Of a stretch of 64,000 bases of DNA, positions 23,617-32,143 are shown one piece after another. Both the position numbers and the translations under genes were made by a program. Position 1 is the first letter of the stretch; each line of letters begins with the position of its first letter. The notes under the pieces are model-generated. The model did not search any database. It worked only from the letters and a program-made list of their open reading frames with translations, and was not told the origin of the DNA. This DNA is from JALYNX01 sp963746905 (GTDB lineage: Bacteria > Actinomycetota > Acidimicrobiia > Spongiisociales > ZC4RG35): the NCBI GenBank assembly GCA_963746905.1, contig CAVVCY010000003.1:372001-436000 (forward strand), in the 5' to 3' direction.

Positions 23617-24852
23617 TCAGACGGCTGCGAGCGCCCGTTCCAGGTCGGCGATGATGTCGTCGGCGTCCTCGATTCCGATCGAGAAGCGGATCATGGCCTC
23701 GGTGACCCCCATCCGGTCTCGGGTAACCGGGTCAACATTGGAATGACTGGTGGTGGCCGGGTGGGATGCAATCGACTCGGTGCCGCCGAGCGAGGTCGCC
23801 AGCCCTATCAGCTTCATCGAGTCGAGGAACCTGAAGGCTTCCTCCCGTCCACCCTTGACTTCGAAGGTGATCATCGCCCCCGTCGAGGTGCACTGTCTAT
23901 CGAAGATCGCCCGTCTCGGGTCGTCCTCTCCGATCAGCCCCAGATAGCCGACGCGGTCCACCTTGGGATGGCCGGCCAAGAAAGTGGCGACACGTGAGGC
24001 GTTCTCCACCTGGCGCTGAGAACGAAGGGCGTACGTCTCGAGACTTCGTCCGAGCAACCAGGCAGTGTGAGGGTCGGCATGGGTGCCGATTCGGTATCTC
24101 ATCGTCTTGATCGGCCGGATCAAGGCGTCAGACCCGGTCACTACCCCGGCGATCAAGTCGCTGTGCCCCCCGTAATACTTGGTCGCCGAATAGATGACGA
24201 GGTCGGCCCCGTGGGCATGAGGTTGCTGGCCGATCGGGCCGAGATATGTGTTGTCGACCATGGTCCGAGCCGAGTGCTTGCGTGCGACCGACGAGGCCAT
24301 CTCGATGTCGAAGATGTCATTGGTCGGGTTAGCCGGTGACTCGACGTAGACCAACGCGAGGTGTCGACCGCCGACCAGCGCTTCGAGCTCGTCCTCGGTG
24401 GCTTCGGGCGCGAAGGACGCGGCTTCGATGCCCATTGGGGCCAGGACGTGCTCGAACAGAGAATTGGTCCCGCCATAGAGGGGTGAACTGTGAAGGATCA
24501 GGTCGCCGGGCCGAACCAGGGTCAAGAGCGTGGTGAAGATGGCGGACATGCCGCTCGAGAACAGCAGCGCTCGCTCGGCCTGGTCCCAGACGGCAAGCCG
24601 GGATTCGACCACCACGAGGTTGGGGTGATCGAGCCTGGTGTATATGTATCCGACGTCCTCGCCAGGGCCAGCCACGGCTCCGCCGTAGGTGATATCGAAT
24701 GACCGCTTCGACGCCTCTGCAGTCTCAAACGCGAAAGTGGAAGTCTGGAACAGAGGGGTCTTGAGTGAGCCCATACCGTCAGTTGGGTCCCAGCCGAGGG
24801 TCATCATCTCGGTCTCCGGTCGTGATTCTCCGTTTCCTTGCTGCTCGCTCAT
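23617..24852 (-). CDS. Cys/Met metabolism PLP-dependent enzyme (trans-sulfuration family)
   Basis: 411 residues of the cystathionine gamma-synthase/gamma-lyase/methionine gamma-lyase family. YTRLDHPN and SSGMSAIFTTLL bind cofactor phosphate, SATKYYGGHSD holds the PLP lysine, and DNTYLGPIGQQP the Asp that pairs with the pyridine nitrogen. GTHADPHTAWLLGRSLETYALR is the usual substrate-binding stretch. Which reaction it performs cannot be decided. Stand-alone, divergent from the sirtuin gene with 53 bases between, and distant from the methionine operon at 58-61 kb, which has its own family member. Confidence 0.88.
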   Translation of the reverse strand: MSEQQGNGESRPETEMMTLGWDPTDGMGSLKTPLFQTSTFAFETAEASKRSFDITYGGAVAGPGEDVGYIYTRLDHPNLVVVESRLAVWDQAERALLFSSGMSAIFTTLLTLVRPGDLILHSSPLYGGTNSLFEHVLAPMGIEAASFAPEATEDELEALVGGRHLALVYVESPANPTNDIFDIEMASSVARKHSARTMVDNTYLGPIGQQPHAHGADLVIYSATKYYGGHSDLIAGVVTGSDALIRPIKTMRYRIGTHADPHTAWLLGRSLETYALRSQRQVENASRVATFLAGHPKVDRVGYLGLIGEDDPRRAIFDRQCTSTGAMITFEVKGGREEAFRFLDSMKLIGLATSLGGTESIASHPATTSHSNVDPVTRDRMGVTEAMIRFSIGIEDADDIIADLERALAAV

Positions 24853-24905
24853 CGGATGGAGACTAAAGCGAAGCGGTAGTCGGCAAGTCAGCCGATAATC
24901 CCCGC

Positions 24906-25685
24906 GTGAGCGACCTCACCGAAGCGATCGACGCCCTCCGCCCAGCGGGGCAGATCCTGGTGTTCACCGGTGCGGGGATTTCGACCGAATCCGGCATCCC
25001 CGACTTCCGGGGTCCTGACGGGCTTTGGACGAAAGTGGATCCCGAGGACTTTCACATCGACCGCTTCCGGGCCAGCTCCGAATTGCGAAAGCGCGGCTGG
25101 CGGATGCACATCGACGGCGAGCTGTGGGGTGCCAGGTCACAGGTAGAGCCGAATCCGGGTCATCTCGCCATAAAGCGACTGGCGGATGCGGGGCGTCTCG
25201 CCGGTGTGGTGACCCAGAACGTCGACGGCCTACACCACCGATCGGGGTTGGATGACGACCTGGTTGCAGAACTGCACGGCAACGTCAGGGAGTGCCAATG
25301 CCTCGACTGCGACCGCACCTGGCCCACAGAAGAGGTGCTCGGCTGGGTGGAAGCCGGCAATGAAGACCCGGTCTGTCCCGACTGCGGAGGGATGGTCAAA
25401 ACGCTCACGGTCATGTTCGGAGAGTTGCTCCCCGACGAGGAGATGCGCAAGGCAATGATCTTTCTGGCGGTCGCCGACGCCCTCCTCGTCGTGGGCTCGA
25501 CGGTGGCCGTCTGGCCGGCTTCAGACGTCGTATTCCGGGCGGCGCACCGGTCGTTGCCGATCGTCATCATCAACCGCGGAGAGACAGAAGCCGACGCGTT
25601 GGCAACAGCCAAGATCGACGGTGGCATCGGCGACGTGCTGCCCGATCTCGTCGATGCGCTGCTAGCGGTCACACCCTCTCCGTAA
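24906..25685 (+). CDS. cobB: NAD-dependent protein deacylase (Sir2)
   Basis: Sirtuin of 259 residues that removes acyl groups from lysines with NAD. TGAGISTESGIPDFRG at about 21-36, TQNVDGLHHRSG, the catalytic His in ELHGNV, a zinc site formed by CQCLDC and CPDC, and VVGSTVAVWPA follow in the standard order. Length is typical. GTG start at 24906. Ends in a hairpin terminator. The fatty-acid-type genes that follow on the same strand suggest a link to acyl metabolism but not a shared transcript. Confidence 0.93.
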   Translation: MSDLTEAIDALRPAGQILVFTGAGISTESGIPDFRGPDGLWTKVDPEDFHIDRFRASSELRKRGWRMHIDGELWGARSQVEPNPGHLAIKRLADAGRLAGVVTQNVDGLHHRSGLDDDLVAELHGNVRECQCLDCDRTWPTEEVLGWVEAGNEDPVCPDCGGMVKTLTVMFGELLPDEEMRKAMIFLAVADALLVVGSTVAVWPASDVVFRAAHRSLPIVIINRGETEADALATAKIDGGIGDVLPDLVDALLAVTPSP

Positions 25686-25728
25686 TTGGGACGTACAGGG
25701 GTCATATACGGACCTCCTGGTCCCAATT
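25684..25728 (+). terminator. Terminator with two-part stem
   Basis: AATTGGGAC at 25684-25692 pairs perfectly with GTCCCAATT at 25720-25728, and an inner AGG..GTC/GAC..CCT stem extends it. It begins in the sirtuin stop codon. Confidence 0.8.
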
Positions 25729-25754
25729 TGGCAGGGGCGGTTTAGCCTTTGGAA

Positions 25755-27539
25755 ATGGCCGAGTACGCACCTCGCCTTGACGATGTCAACTTCGCCTTGA
25801 ACCACGTGGCGGATCTCGAGGCAGTCTCGAAACTGAACAGCTACCAGCATGCGGATCCCGAGACCGTGGCCGGCATACTCGAGGAGGCCGGGCGCTTCTT
25901 CTCCGAGGTAATCGCCCCTCTCAACCAGATCGGTGATCAGCAGGGCTCGGTTCTGACCGAAGACGGGTCGGTGCGGACCCCCGACGGCTTCAAGGAGGCG
26001 TACCGGAAGTATGTGGGAGCCGGATGGGCTTCGACCCACATTCCCGAAGAGTTGGGAGGTGGCGGGCTGCCGTACCTGGTCGGCGTGGCTATCGGGGAGA
26101 TGTTCAAGTCGGCGAACATCGCCTTCAGCCTCTGCCCGACTCTGACCCATGCGGCGGTGGAGGCCCTCCGCGTCCATGGCTCAGACGAGCTGCGCAGCAT
26201 CTACATGGAGAAGATGGTGAGCGGGGCGTGGAGCGGCACCATGAACCTCACCGAGCCCGAGGCAGGGTCAGATCTCGGCGGACTTCGCACCAAAGCCGTC
26301 CCTCAGCCCGACGGGACCTACCGCCTTTTCGGAACCAAGATCTTCATCACCTGGGGAGATCAGGACCTGACCGAGAACATCGTCCACTTCGTGTTGGCCC
26401 GTCTCCCCGATTCTGCCCCCGGCACCAGCGGCATTTCGATGTTCGTGGTGCCCAAGTTCATCCCTGACGGCAACGGGGCGCCGGGAAGACGTAACGATTA
26501 CAAGATCGTCTCGCTGGAGCACAAACTCGGGATCCACGCCTCGCCCACGTGTGTGATCTCCTTCGGTGACGCAGGGGAGGGCGCGGTCGGGCATGTGCTG
26601 GGAGAGCCGAACGCCGGCATGCGCAACATGTTCACGATGATGAACGCGGCCCGGATCGGGGTGGGCATGGAGGGAGTCTCGATCGGAGAGCGTGCCTATC
26701 AGCGGGCACTCCAATACGCCAGAGATCGGGTCCAAGGTCGAGCGGTGGGAACAACCGAGGCTGCTCAGGTCCCCATCATCGAGCACCCCGACGTTCGGCG
26801 GATGCTGCTGACGATGAAGGCATACGTCGAAGCGACACGCTCGCTTCTCTACGTCACGGCCGCCGAGGCCGACCATCAACTCCACGGCGAGACCGAGGAA
26901 CGCCGCGAGGAAGCCGGGAAGCGACTTGCCCTCCTCACTCCGATCGTCAAAGCATGGTCCACGGACATCGGAGTGGAGGTCGCCTCACTGGGCATCCAGG
27001 TCCATGGGGGCGCCGGCTATATCGAGGAGACGGGCGCCGCCCAATACCTACGTGACGCGAGGATCGCACCGATCTACGAAGGCACCAACGGGATCCAGGC
27101 CATCGACCTCGTGCTACGCAAACTGCCGTTGGAGAACGGTGCGGTGGTCACCGCGCTGGTGACCGAGATGACCGATGTGGTCATCGCCATGAACAGCCAC
27201 GACGAGTTGGCGACCTTCGGCGACGAGCTATCACGGGCCATCCGAGGGCTTGCAGAGTCGTCGGCCTGGCTTGGAGAGCGGCTGGCTGCTGGGGACATCC
27301 AGTCTGCGCTGGCCGGGGCCACCCCTTATCTCCGCCAGTTCGGCACAGTCGTCGGTGGTTGGCTGATGGCAAAGGCGGCGCTTGCAGCACTCGATGGACC
27401 TTCGGACGTGACGCCCGAGTTCCTCGTCGAGAAGGTCACAACAGCCCGCTTCTACGGCGAACAGCTCCTTCCGATCGCCAATGGCCTGATCCCTGCGATC
27501 AAGGGCGGGGCGGACATCTTGGAGAACGCTGTCTTCTGA
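25755..27539 (+). CDS. Acyl-CoA dehydrogenase, DmdC-like
   Basis: Long-form acyl-CoA dehydrogenase of 594 residues. Flavin-contact motif NLTEPEAGSDLGGLRTKA, central KIFITWGDQDLTENIVHFVL and the C-terminal QVHGGAGYIEETGAAQYLRDARIAPIYEGTNGIQA with the region of the catalytic Glu. This length, the KIFIT(W/G)GDHD-type phrase and the C-terminal extension match the family that includes 3-methylmercaptopropionyl-CoA dehydrogenase (DmdC). Substrate is not proven; many members act on ordinary acyl-CoAs. ATG at 25755 chosen; TTG at 25749 possible. Followed after 22 bases by an SDR gene. Confidence 0.9.
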   Translation: MAEYAPRLDDVNFALNHVADLEAVSKLNSYQHADPETVAGILEEAGRFFSEVIAPLNQIGDQQGSVLTEDGSVRTPDGFKEAYRKYVGAGWASTHIPEELGGGGLPYLVGVAIGEMFKSANIAFSLCPTLTHAAVEALRVHGSDELRSIYMEKMVSGAWSGTMNLTEPEAGSDLGGLRTKAVPQPDGTYRLFGTKIFITWGDQDLTENIVHFVLARLPDSAPGTSGISMFVVPKFIPDGNGAPGRRNDYKIVSLEHKLGIHASPTCVISFGDAGEGAVGHVLGEPNAGMRNMFTMMNAARIGVGMEGVSIGERAYQRALQYARDRVQGRAVGTTEAAQVPIIEHPDVRRMLLTMKAYVEATRSLLYVTAAEADHQLHGETEERREEAGKRLALLTPIVKAWSTDIGVEVASLGIQVHGGAGYIEETGAAQYLRDARIAPIYEGTNGIQAIDLVLRKLPLENGAVVTALVTEMTDVVIAMNSHDELATFGDELSRAIRGLAESSAWLGERLAAGDIQSALAGATPYLRQFGTVVGGWLMAKAALAALDGPSDVTPEFLVEKVTTARFYGEQLLPIANGLIPAIKGGADILENAVF

Positions 27540-27561
27540 CACCCACGTAGCCTCCAACACC

Positions 27562-28350
27562 ATGGAGCTTCGGGACAAGGTCATCGTGATCACCGGTGCG
27601 GGCAGTGGGATCGGCGCTGCTCTCGCCCGCCGTTTCTCCAACGAGCGGCCCCGTGCCATCGTCCTCGCCGATCTCAATTTCGAAACAGCAAACAGGGTGG
27701 CGACCGAAATTGGGGCCGTCGCCATCGAGGTCGACGTCTCCCGACCCGAGGACAACAATCGCCTCGTTGACGAAGTCGAGGAGTTGTTCGGCCCGATCGA
27801 CCTCTTTTGCGCCAACGCTGGAATCGGTTTCGCCGGAGACGAGCAGACGCCGCCTGACGAGTGGGATCGGATGTGGCAGGTAAACGTCATGTCCCACATC
27901 CATGCGGCACGGCGGTTGATCCCAGCCTGGACCGAACGTGGGGGCGGGTACTTCCTTGCCACCGCCTCAGCGGCCGGCCTTCTCACCAACCTCAAGGCGG
28001 CGCAGTATTCGGTCACCAAGCATGCTGCGCTCGCCTTCGCCGAATGGCTCGCCATCACCTACGGGGACCAAGGAGTCAAGGTCAGCGCTCTGTGCCCGAT
28101 GGGCGTTAAGACCCCATTCCTCGACTCAGCCGACGAATTCCGGGACCTGCTAATGCCCGATGCCATCGATCCCGAGGTGCTAGCCGAGGCCGTGGTGGTC
28201 GGGTTAGAGGCCGAGCGATTTCTGATTCTCCCCCACCCTGAGGTGGCCCGCTTCTTCCAGAACAAGGCGAACGACTACGACCGATGGTTGGATGGAATGC
28301 GCAGACTGCAGCGTTCTGCGTTTCCAACTCCGCGAATCGGGCAGAATTGA
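27562..28350 (+). CDS. Short-chain dehydrogenase/reductase
   Basis: Classical SDR of 262 residues: TGAGSGIG cofactor loop at 11-18, ANAG at about 91-94, Ser in ATASAAG, YSVTK catalytic pair. Middle gene of an acyl-CoA dehydrogenase-SDR-ketoacyl synthase run on the plus strand, so a 3-hydroxyacyl or alcohol substrate is plausible. Only five bases separate it from the next gene. Confidence 0.9.
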   Translation: MELRDKVIVITGAGSGIGAALARRFSNERPRAIVLADLNFETANRVATEIGAVAIEVDVSRPEDNNRLVDEVEELFGPIDLFCANAGIGFAGDEQTPPDEWDRMWQVNVMSHIHAARRLIPAWTERGGGYFLATASAAGLLTNLKAAQYSVTKHAALAFAEWLAITYGDQGVKVSALCPMGVKTPFLDSADEFRDLLMPDAIDPEVLAEAVVVGLEAERFLILPHPEVARFFQNKANDYDRWLDGMRRLQRSAFPTPRIGQN

Positions 28351-28355
28351 CGGTC

Positions 28356-29528
28356 ATGAACAGACGGCGAGTGGTGGTAACCGGCACTGGAGCCGTCGCC
28401 GCCCCGGGAACAGGCACCGACGACCTCTGGAAGGGGCTGCAGCAGGCGCCGGACGGGCCCGGCCCCTTCTTGGTGAAGAATTGGGATCCGGAGCCGTGGA
28501 TCCCGCTTCGAGAGCACCGTCGGCTGGATCGCTTCACCCAATTCGCGATGATGGCTGCCCACGAGGCTTTCGAGCAGTCAGGCGAGCTCGCTGTCGATTC
28601 CAACCGGGTCGCCGTCTCGCTGGCCACAGGGATCGGTGGCCTGGAGTCACTGGAGGCGCTGGTTCACCATTCAGACGCAGACGACCCCCGTGTCTCTCCC
28701 TTCCTGATCCCGATGATGATGGCCAATGCCGCCGCCGCGGCGATTTCGATCAGGTACGGCTTTGGTGGGCAGGTAACCACGCCGGTGGTCGCATGCGCGG
28801 CGGGAGCGCAATCGGTTCTCGACGGCCTCCGTCAGATCCAATGGGGCTACGCCGACGCAGCGGTGGCCGGCGGCACCGAGGCGGCGGCCCGAAAGTCGGC
28901 GGCCGCAGGATTTGGCGCGGCTCGCGCCCTTTCGCCATCAGGCAGATCCCGGCCATTCGATGTCGATCGGGATGGGTTCGTGATGGGTGAGGGGGCGGCG
29001 ATCCTCATCCTCGAGGCTGAGGAAGCCGCGAAGGAGCGAGGCGCGAACATCCTCGCCGAGGTTCTCGGCGGCGCTTCTACGGCGGATCACCACCACATCA
29101 CCGCTCCCCATCCCGGCGGTGACGGAGCGGAGCGGGCTATCCGCCTTGCGCTCGCCGACGCCGAGCTCGAGCCGAGCGACGTCACGTACATCAATGCTCA
29201 CGGCACCGGGACCGACCTCAACGACAAGACCGAGGGGCTGGTGATCGACAGGATCTTTGGCGACACCCAGCCCGCGGTTTCCTCGATCAAGGGCACCACC
29301 GGCCACGGGCTGGGTGCTTCGGGATCCATCGAAGCGGTAGCGGTCGTCGAGGCGATCCGCCGCGGTGAGCTTCCACCCAACATCGGCCTCACCAACCAAG
29401 ATCCCGAGATCCACCTCGTCGACATCATCCGCGAGCCGCGGGGGTGGGAGCCAGGCCCGGTCCTCTCCAACTCATTTGGGTTCGGGGGCCACAACACGGT
29501 TCTGGCCTTCGGGCCCTATCGCGGCTGA
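28356..29528 (+). CDS. fabF: Beta-ketoacyl-ACP synthase II-type enzyme
   Basis: Condensing enzyme of 390 residues. Catalytic triad Cys147 (VVACAAGAQS), His282 (INAHGTGT) and His317 (GTTGHGLGASG) are all present, with FGFGGHN at the end. It extends acyl-ACP with malonyl-ACP. The active-site surroundings are those of FabF; acyl carrier protein and FabG/FabD genes are absent nearby, so it may serve a special lipid or polyketide and not housekeeping synthesis. Start at 28356, five bases after the SDR stop; an upstream ATG at 28284 overlaps the SDR gene. Confidence 0.85.
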   Translation: MNRRRVVVTGTGAVAAPGTGTDDLWKGLQQAPDGPGPFLVKNWDPEPWIPLREHRRLDRFTQFAMMAAHEAFEQSGELAVDSNRVAVSLATGIGGLESLEALVHHSDADDPRVSPFLIPMMMANAAAAAISIRYGFGGQVTTPVVACAAGAQSVLDGLRQIQWGYADAAVAGGTEAAARKSAAAGFGAARALSPSGRSRPFDVDRDGFVMGEGAAILILEAEEAAKERGANILAEVLGGASTADHHHITAPHPGGDGAERAIRLALADAELEPSDVTYINAHGTGTDLNDKTEGLVIDRIFGDTQPAVSSIKGTTGHGLGASGSIEAVAVVEAIRRGELPPNIGLTNQDPEIHLVDIIREPRGWEPGPVLSNSFGFGGHNTVLAFGPYRG

Positions 29529-29635
29529 CCATTTCTCCCCCCAGTGAGCGAAGCGAAGCGCGTCGGAGTAGCCCCCCTCCCGGCTTCGCCGGTTCTCCCC
29601 CCAACGCTCACTCCGTTCGCTGGGGGGAGAAATGG
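29529..29635. repeat. Palindromic intergenic repeat, copy 1
   Basis: The ends (CCATTTCTCCCCCCAG... and ...CTGGGGGGAGAAATGG) are inverted repeats of about 18 bases, and GTGAGCG/CGCTCAC pairs inside them. The core read on the minus strand, GTTGGGGGGAG-ACCGGCG-GCCGGGAGGGGGGCTACTCCGACGC in segments, recurs at 34.6 and 38.2 kb. It starts one base after the ketoacyl synthase stop and could act as a terminator. Confidence 0.8.
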
Positions 29636-29820
29636 GGAGAAACAGGGTCTTTCGGATGTATGGCCAATCCCCAAAGGGGTATACAGTGGGGGCTGAGAGT
29701 CGCCATGCGACACACGCCTGTAACGCGGAGTTCACAAGAACTCGCATCTCCGCTGATTGAGTGGCTTCTATGCCATCAACGGAACGGCGCTCCGGCAAAC
29801 GTTCCTGAAGCGGAGGCCTT
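29636..29820 (+). promoter_or_regulatory. Leader region of the glycosyltransferase cluster
   Basis: Holds TATAC near 29681 as a possible -10 element, then two hairpins: GAGTTC-ACAA-GAACTC (about 29730-29746, extended by GCGGAG...CTCCGC) and TTGA-TGGC...GCCA-TCAA (about 29757-29780). A folded leader or operator is plausible; no riboswitch class recognised. Confidence 0.4.
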
Positions 29821-30990
29821 ATGACAATTAGAACAGCGCATCCCAGCATTGGGTTTGTAAGTACCTACCCGCCAACCTCATGCGGCCTGGCCACGTTCAC
29901 CCACGCCCTGCGCAGCGCGATCGCCAAGGATCGCGACTCCAGCAGCGGCCTCGGGGTTGTCAGCCTTGTTGACGACCCTCAAGGCGACGCACCGGATGAA
30001 GTGATACTCGAGCACCTCAACGGGGACCGTGGCTCTCTCCGCAAGGTCATCAGCGCTCTCAACAATTTTGATGTGGTGATGTTTCAACATGAGTACGGGA
30101 TCTACGGCGGCCACAACGGCGCCGAAGTGCTCGACATCCTGAAGGGTCTCGACGTTCCTTCAGTGGTGACACTTCACACGGTGCTCTCCCGACCCTCCCC
30201 GAGTCAGCAATCCATTCTGGAGGGGGTCGTCGGCATGGCGGACGAGACGATTGTGATGAGCGAAACCGCCCGACAGCGCCTGATTGACAACTACGACGTC
30301 GACCAGTCGAAGATCACGATGATCCCGCACGGTGCCAGGATCGCCCTGAGCGGACCGTCTCTGGCTGATGGGCACCGACCGGTTTTCCTGACCTGGGGCC
30401 TGATCGGCCCCGGCAAGGGTTTGGAGACCGCGATCGACGCTTTCGCAGACCTCAAGGATCTCACTCCCCTTCCCCGTTACATCATCCTGGGCAAGACACA
30501 CCCCAAAGTGCAGACCAACTCAGGGGATGACTATCTCAACGGCCTGAAGGCCCGAGTCGAATATCTAGGCCTCCAGGACGTGGTCGAGTTCGACGGCCGG
30601 TATCTCGACATCGACGCACTCACCCTTGCGGTACGCAGCGCCGACGTCGTGGTCCTTCCCTATGAATCCACCGAGCAGGTCACTTCCGGGGTGTTGGTGG
30701 AGGCCATGGGTGCTGGCAAACCGGTCATCGCCACCGCGTTTCCCCACGCCAAGGAGCTCCTGTCGGCCGGTGCCGGGATCGTGGTCCCTCATAACGACTC
30801 GGCCGCGCTCGGAGCGGCCATACGAAAAGTCTTCGAGATCCCGGTGTCGACGGCGCGGATGGCGAGCAAGGCTCGTGTCATCGGGTCGACGATGTACTGG
30901 CCCGTGGTCGCCCGCCAATATCAGGCGCTAGCCACTTCGCTCGCGTCCCAAGGCGATGCTGCCCGCACCTCTCTAGCGAAGGTGGGCTGA
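29821..30990 (+). CDS. GT4-family glycosyltransferase
   Basis: Retaining glycosyltransferase with GT-B fold, 389 residues. The N-terminal domain begins GFVSTYPPTSCGLATFTHAL; the nucleotide-sugar domain holds LGKTHP, the E-x7-E region SADVVVLPYESTEQVTSGVLVEAMGAGKPVIAT. The opening CGLATF...TH is typical of transferases found with GH130 enzymes. First gene of a four-gene carbohydrate cluster; next gene begins 17 bases later. Probable mannosyl donor GDP-mannose is inferred from GH130 downstream. ATG at 29821 has GAGGCC upstream, weak. Confidence 0.87.
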   Translation: MTIRTAHPSIGFVSTYPPTSCGLATFTHALRSAIAKDRDSSSGLGVVSLVDDPQGDAPDEVILEHLNGDRGSLRKVISALNNFDVVMFQHEYGIYGGHNGAEVLDILKGLDVPSVVTLHTVLSRPSPSQQSILEGVVGMADETIVMSETARQRLIDNYDVDQSKITMIPHGARIALSGPSLADGHRPVFLTWGLIGPGKGLETAIDAFADLKDLTPLPRYIILGKTHPKVQTNSGDDYLNGLKARVEYLGLQDVVEFDGRYLDIDALTLAVRSADVVVLPYESTEQVTSGVLVEAMGAGKPVIATAFPHAKELLSAGAGIVVPHNDSAALGAAIRKVFEIPVSTARMASKARVIGSTMYWPVVARQYQALATSLASQGDAARTSLAKVG

Positions 30991-31007
30991 AAGCCGGTTT
31001 GGGGCTG

Positions 31008-32048
31008 ATGTCCCATCTGGAGCTCGATGCGGATTCGGCGGTCGCCGATCCTCTACCCGCGCCGTGCTTCGATCATCTGAAGCGGATGACTGATGATCGT
31101 GGAGTCTGGGAGCACGCCCGTTACGCCTCACCACGAATCGAACACGGCTATTGCACCGACGACAACGCCCGCGCCTTGATCGTGGTCTGTCGGGAGCCCG
31201 ACCCTTCCCCCGAGCTGGTCGACCTGGCCTCGATTTATCTGGCCTTTCTCAAAGACGCCGAGCTCAACTCCGCCGGCTTTCACAACCGTCGGGACAAGGA
31301 TGGGTCCTGGACCGACGGGATCGGGCCGGACGACTCGCAGGGGCGGGCACTCTGGGGTCTTGGCACCGCCGCCAATCACGGACCGACAACGACAATCCGC
31401 TGGGAAGCCCTCGAGCTGTTCGAGCGCCATGCATCATTCGAATCCGCTTCTCCACGGCCTAATGCCTTCGCGATGCTGGGTGCGGGGCAGGTCAACGAAG
31501 CCTCGCCCGGCCATCCACTCGCCCGCCAGCTACTCCAGCAGGGATCCGAATGGATCAGTCCCCGAAACGACCCGGAATGGCCGTGGCCTGAGGATCGGCT
31601 CGCCTACGACAATGCCCGGCTGCCCGAGGGTCTGATTTCGGCCGGTGCACATCTTCCTGATGATCGGCTGCTTCAGGAGGGTCTTGGCCTTCTCGAGTGG
31701 CTGGCCGGAGTCGAAACCCGTGAAGGCCACTTCAGCTTCACGCCGGTCGGTGGTTGGGCGCCGGGTGAAAATCGGCCGGGCTTCGACCAGCAGCCCGTGG
31801 AGGCCGGAGCCATGAGCGATGCCTGTGCCACGGCGTGGTCGGTCACAGGTGACCCGATATGGAGAGATCGAGTCGAACTGGCTGCGCGATGGTTTCTGGG
31901 AGAGAACGACACGGGCGTAGCTCTCTACGAAGTCGCCACCGGTGGTGGCCGGGACGGCCTCACCCGTGAAGGAGCCAATCAGAACCAGGGGGCGGAGTCG
32001 ACACTTGCTGCCCTCAGTTCTCTGCAGAGGGCAAGGCTGGTCCGCTGA
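31008..32048 (+). CDS. Glycosidase-like (alpha/alpha)6-barrel protein
   Basis: 346 residues, mostly helical with recurring aromatic and acidic motifs: CFDHLKRMTDDRGVWEHARY, HGYCTDDNARALIV, RRDKDGSWTDGIGPDDSQGRALWGL, WPWPEDRLAYDNARLPEG. These fit uncharacterised six-hairpin glycosidases or phosphorylases that accompany GT4 and GH130 genes. ATG at 31008 chosen; TTG at 30999 is possible. Likely processes the sugar chain made by the neighbouring transferases; the reaction is not known. Confidence 0.78.
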   Translation: MSHLELDADSAVADPLPAPCFDHLKRMTDDRGVWEHARYASPRIEHGYCTDDNARALIVVCREPDPSPELVDLASIYLAFLKDAELNSAGFHNRRDKDGSWTDGIGPDDSQGRALWGLGTAANHGPTTTIRWEALELFERHASFESASPRPNAFAMLGAGQVNEASPGHPLARQLLQQGSEWISPRNDPEWPWPEDRLAYDNARLPEGLISAGAHLPDDRLLQEGLGLLEWLAGVETREGHFSFTPVGGWAPGENRPGFDQQPVEAGAMSDACATAWSVTGDPIWRDRVELAARWFLGENDTGVALYEVATGGGRDGLTREGANQNQGAESTLAALSSLQRARLVR

Positions 32049-32143
32049 CGCTGGAAGCTCTCAAGGTCCATGGACACGGGCGCTTCTGCCTCTACCCTCT
32101 CCCAAGCGCCTTGATTCGCGGTCATCAACAGGCGACCCACCGT

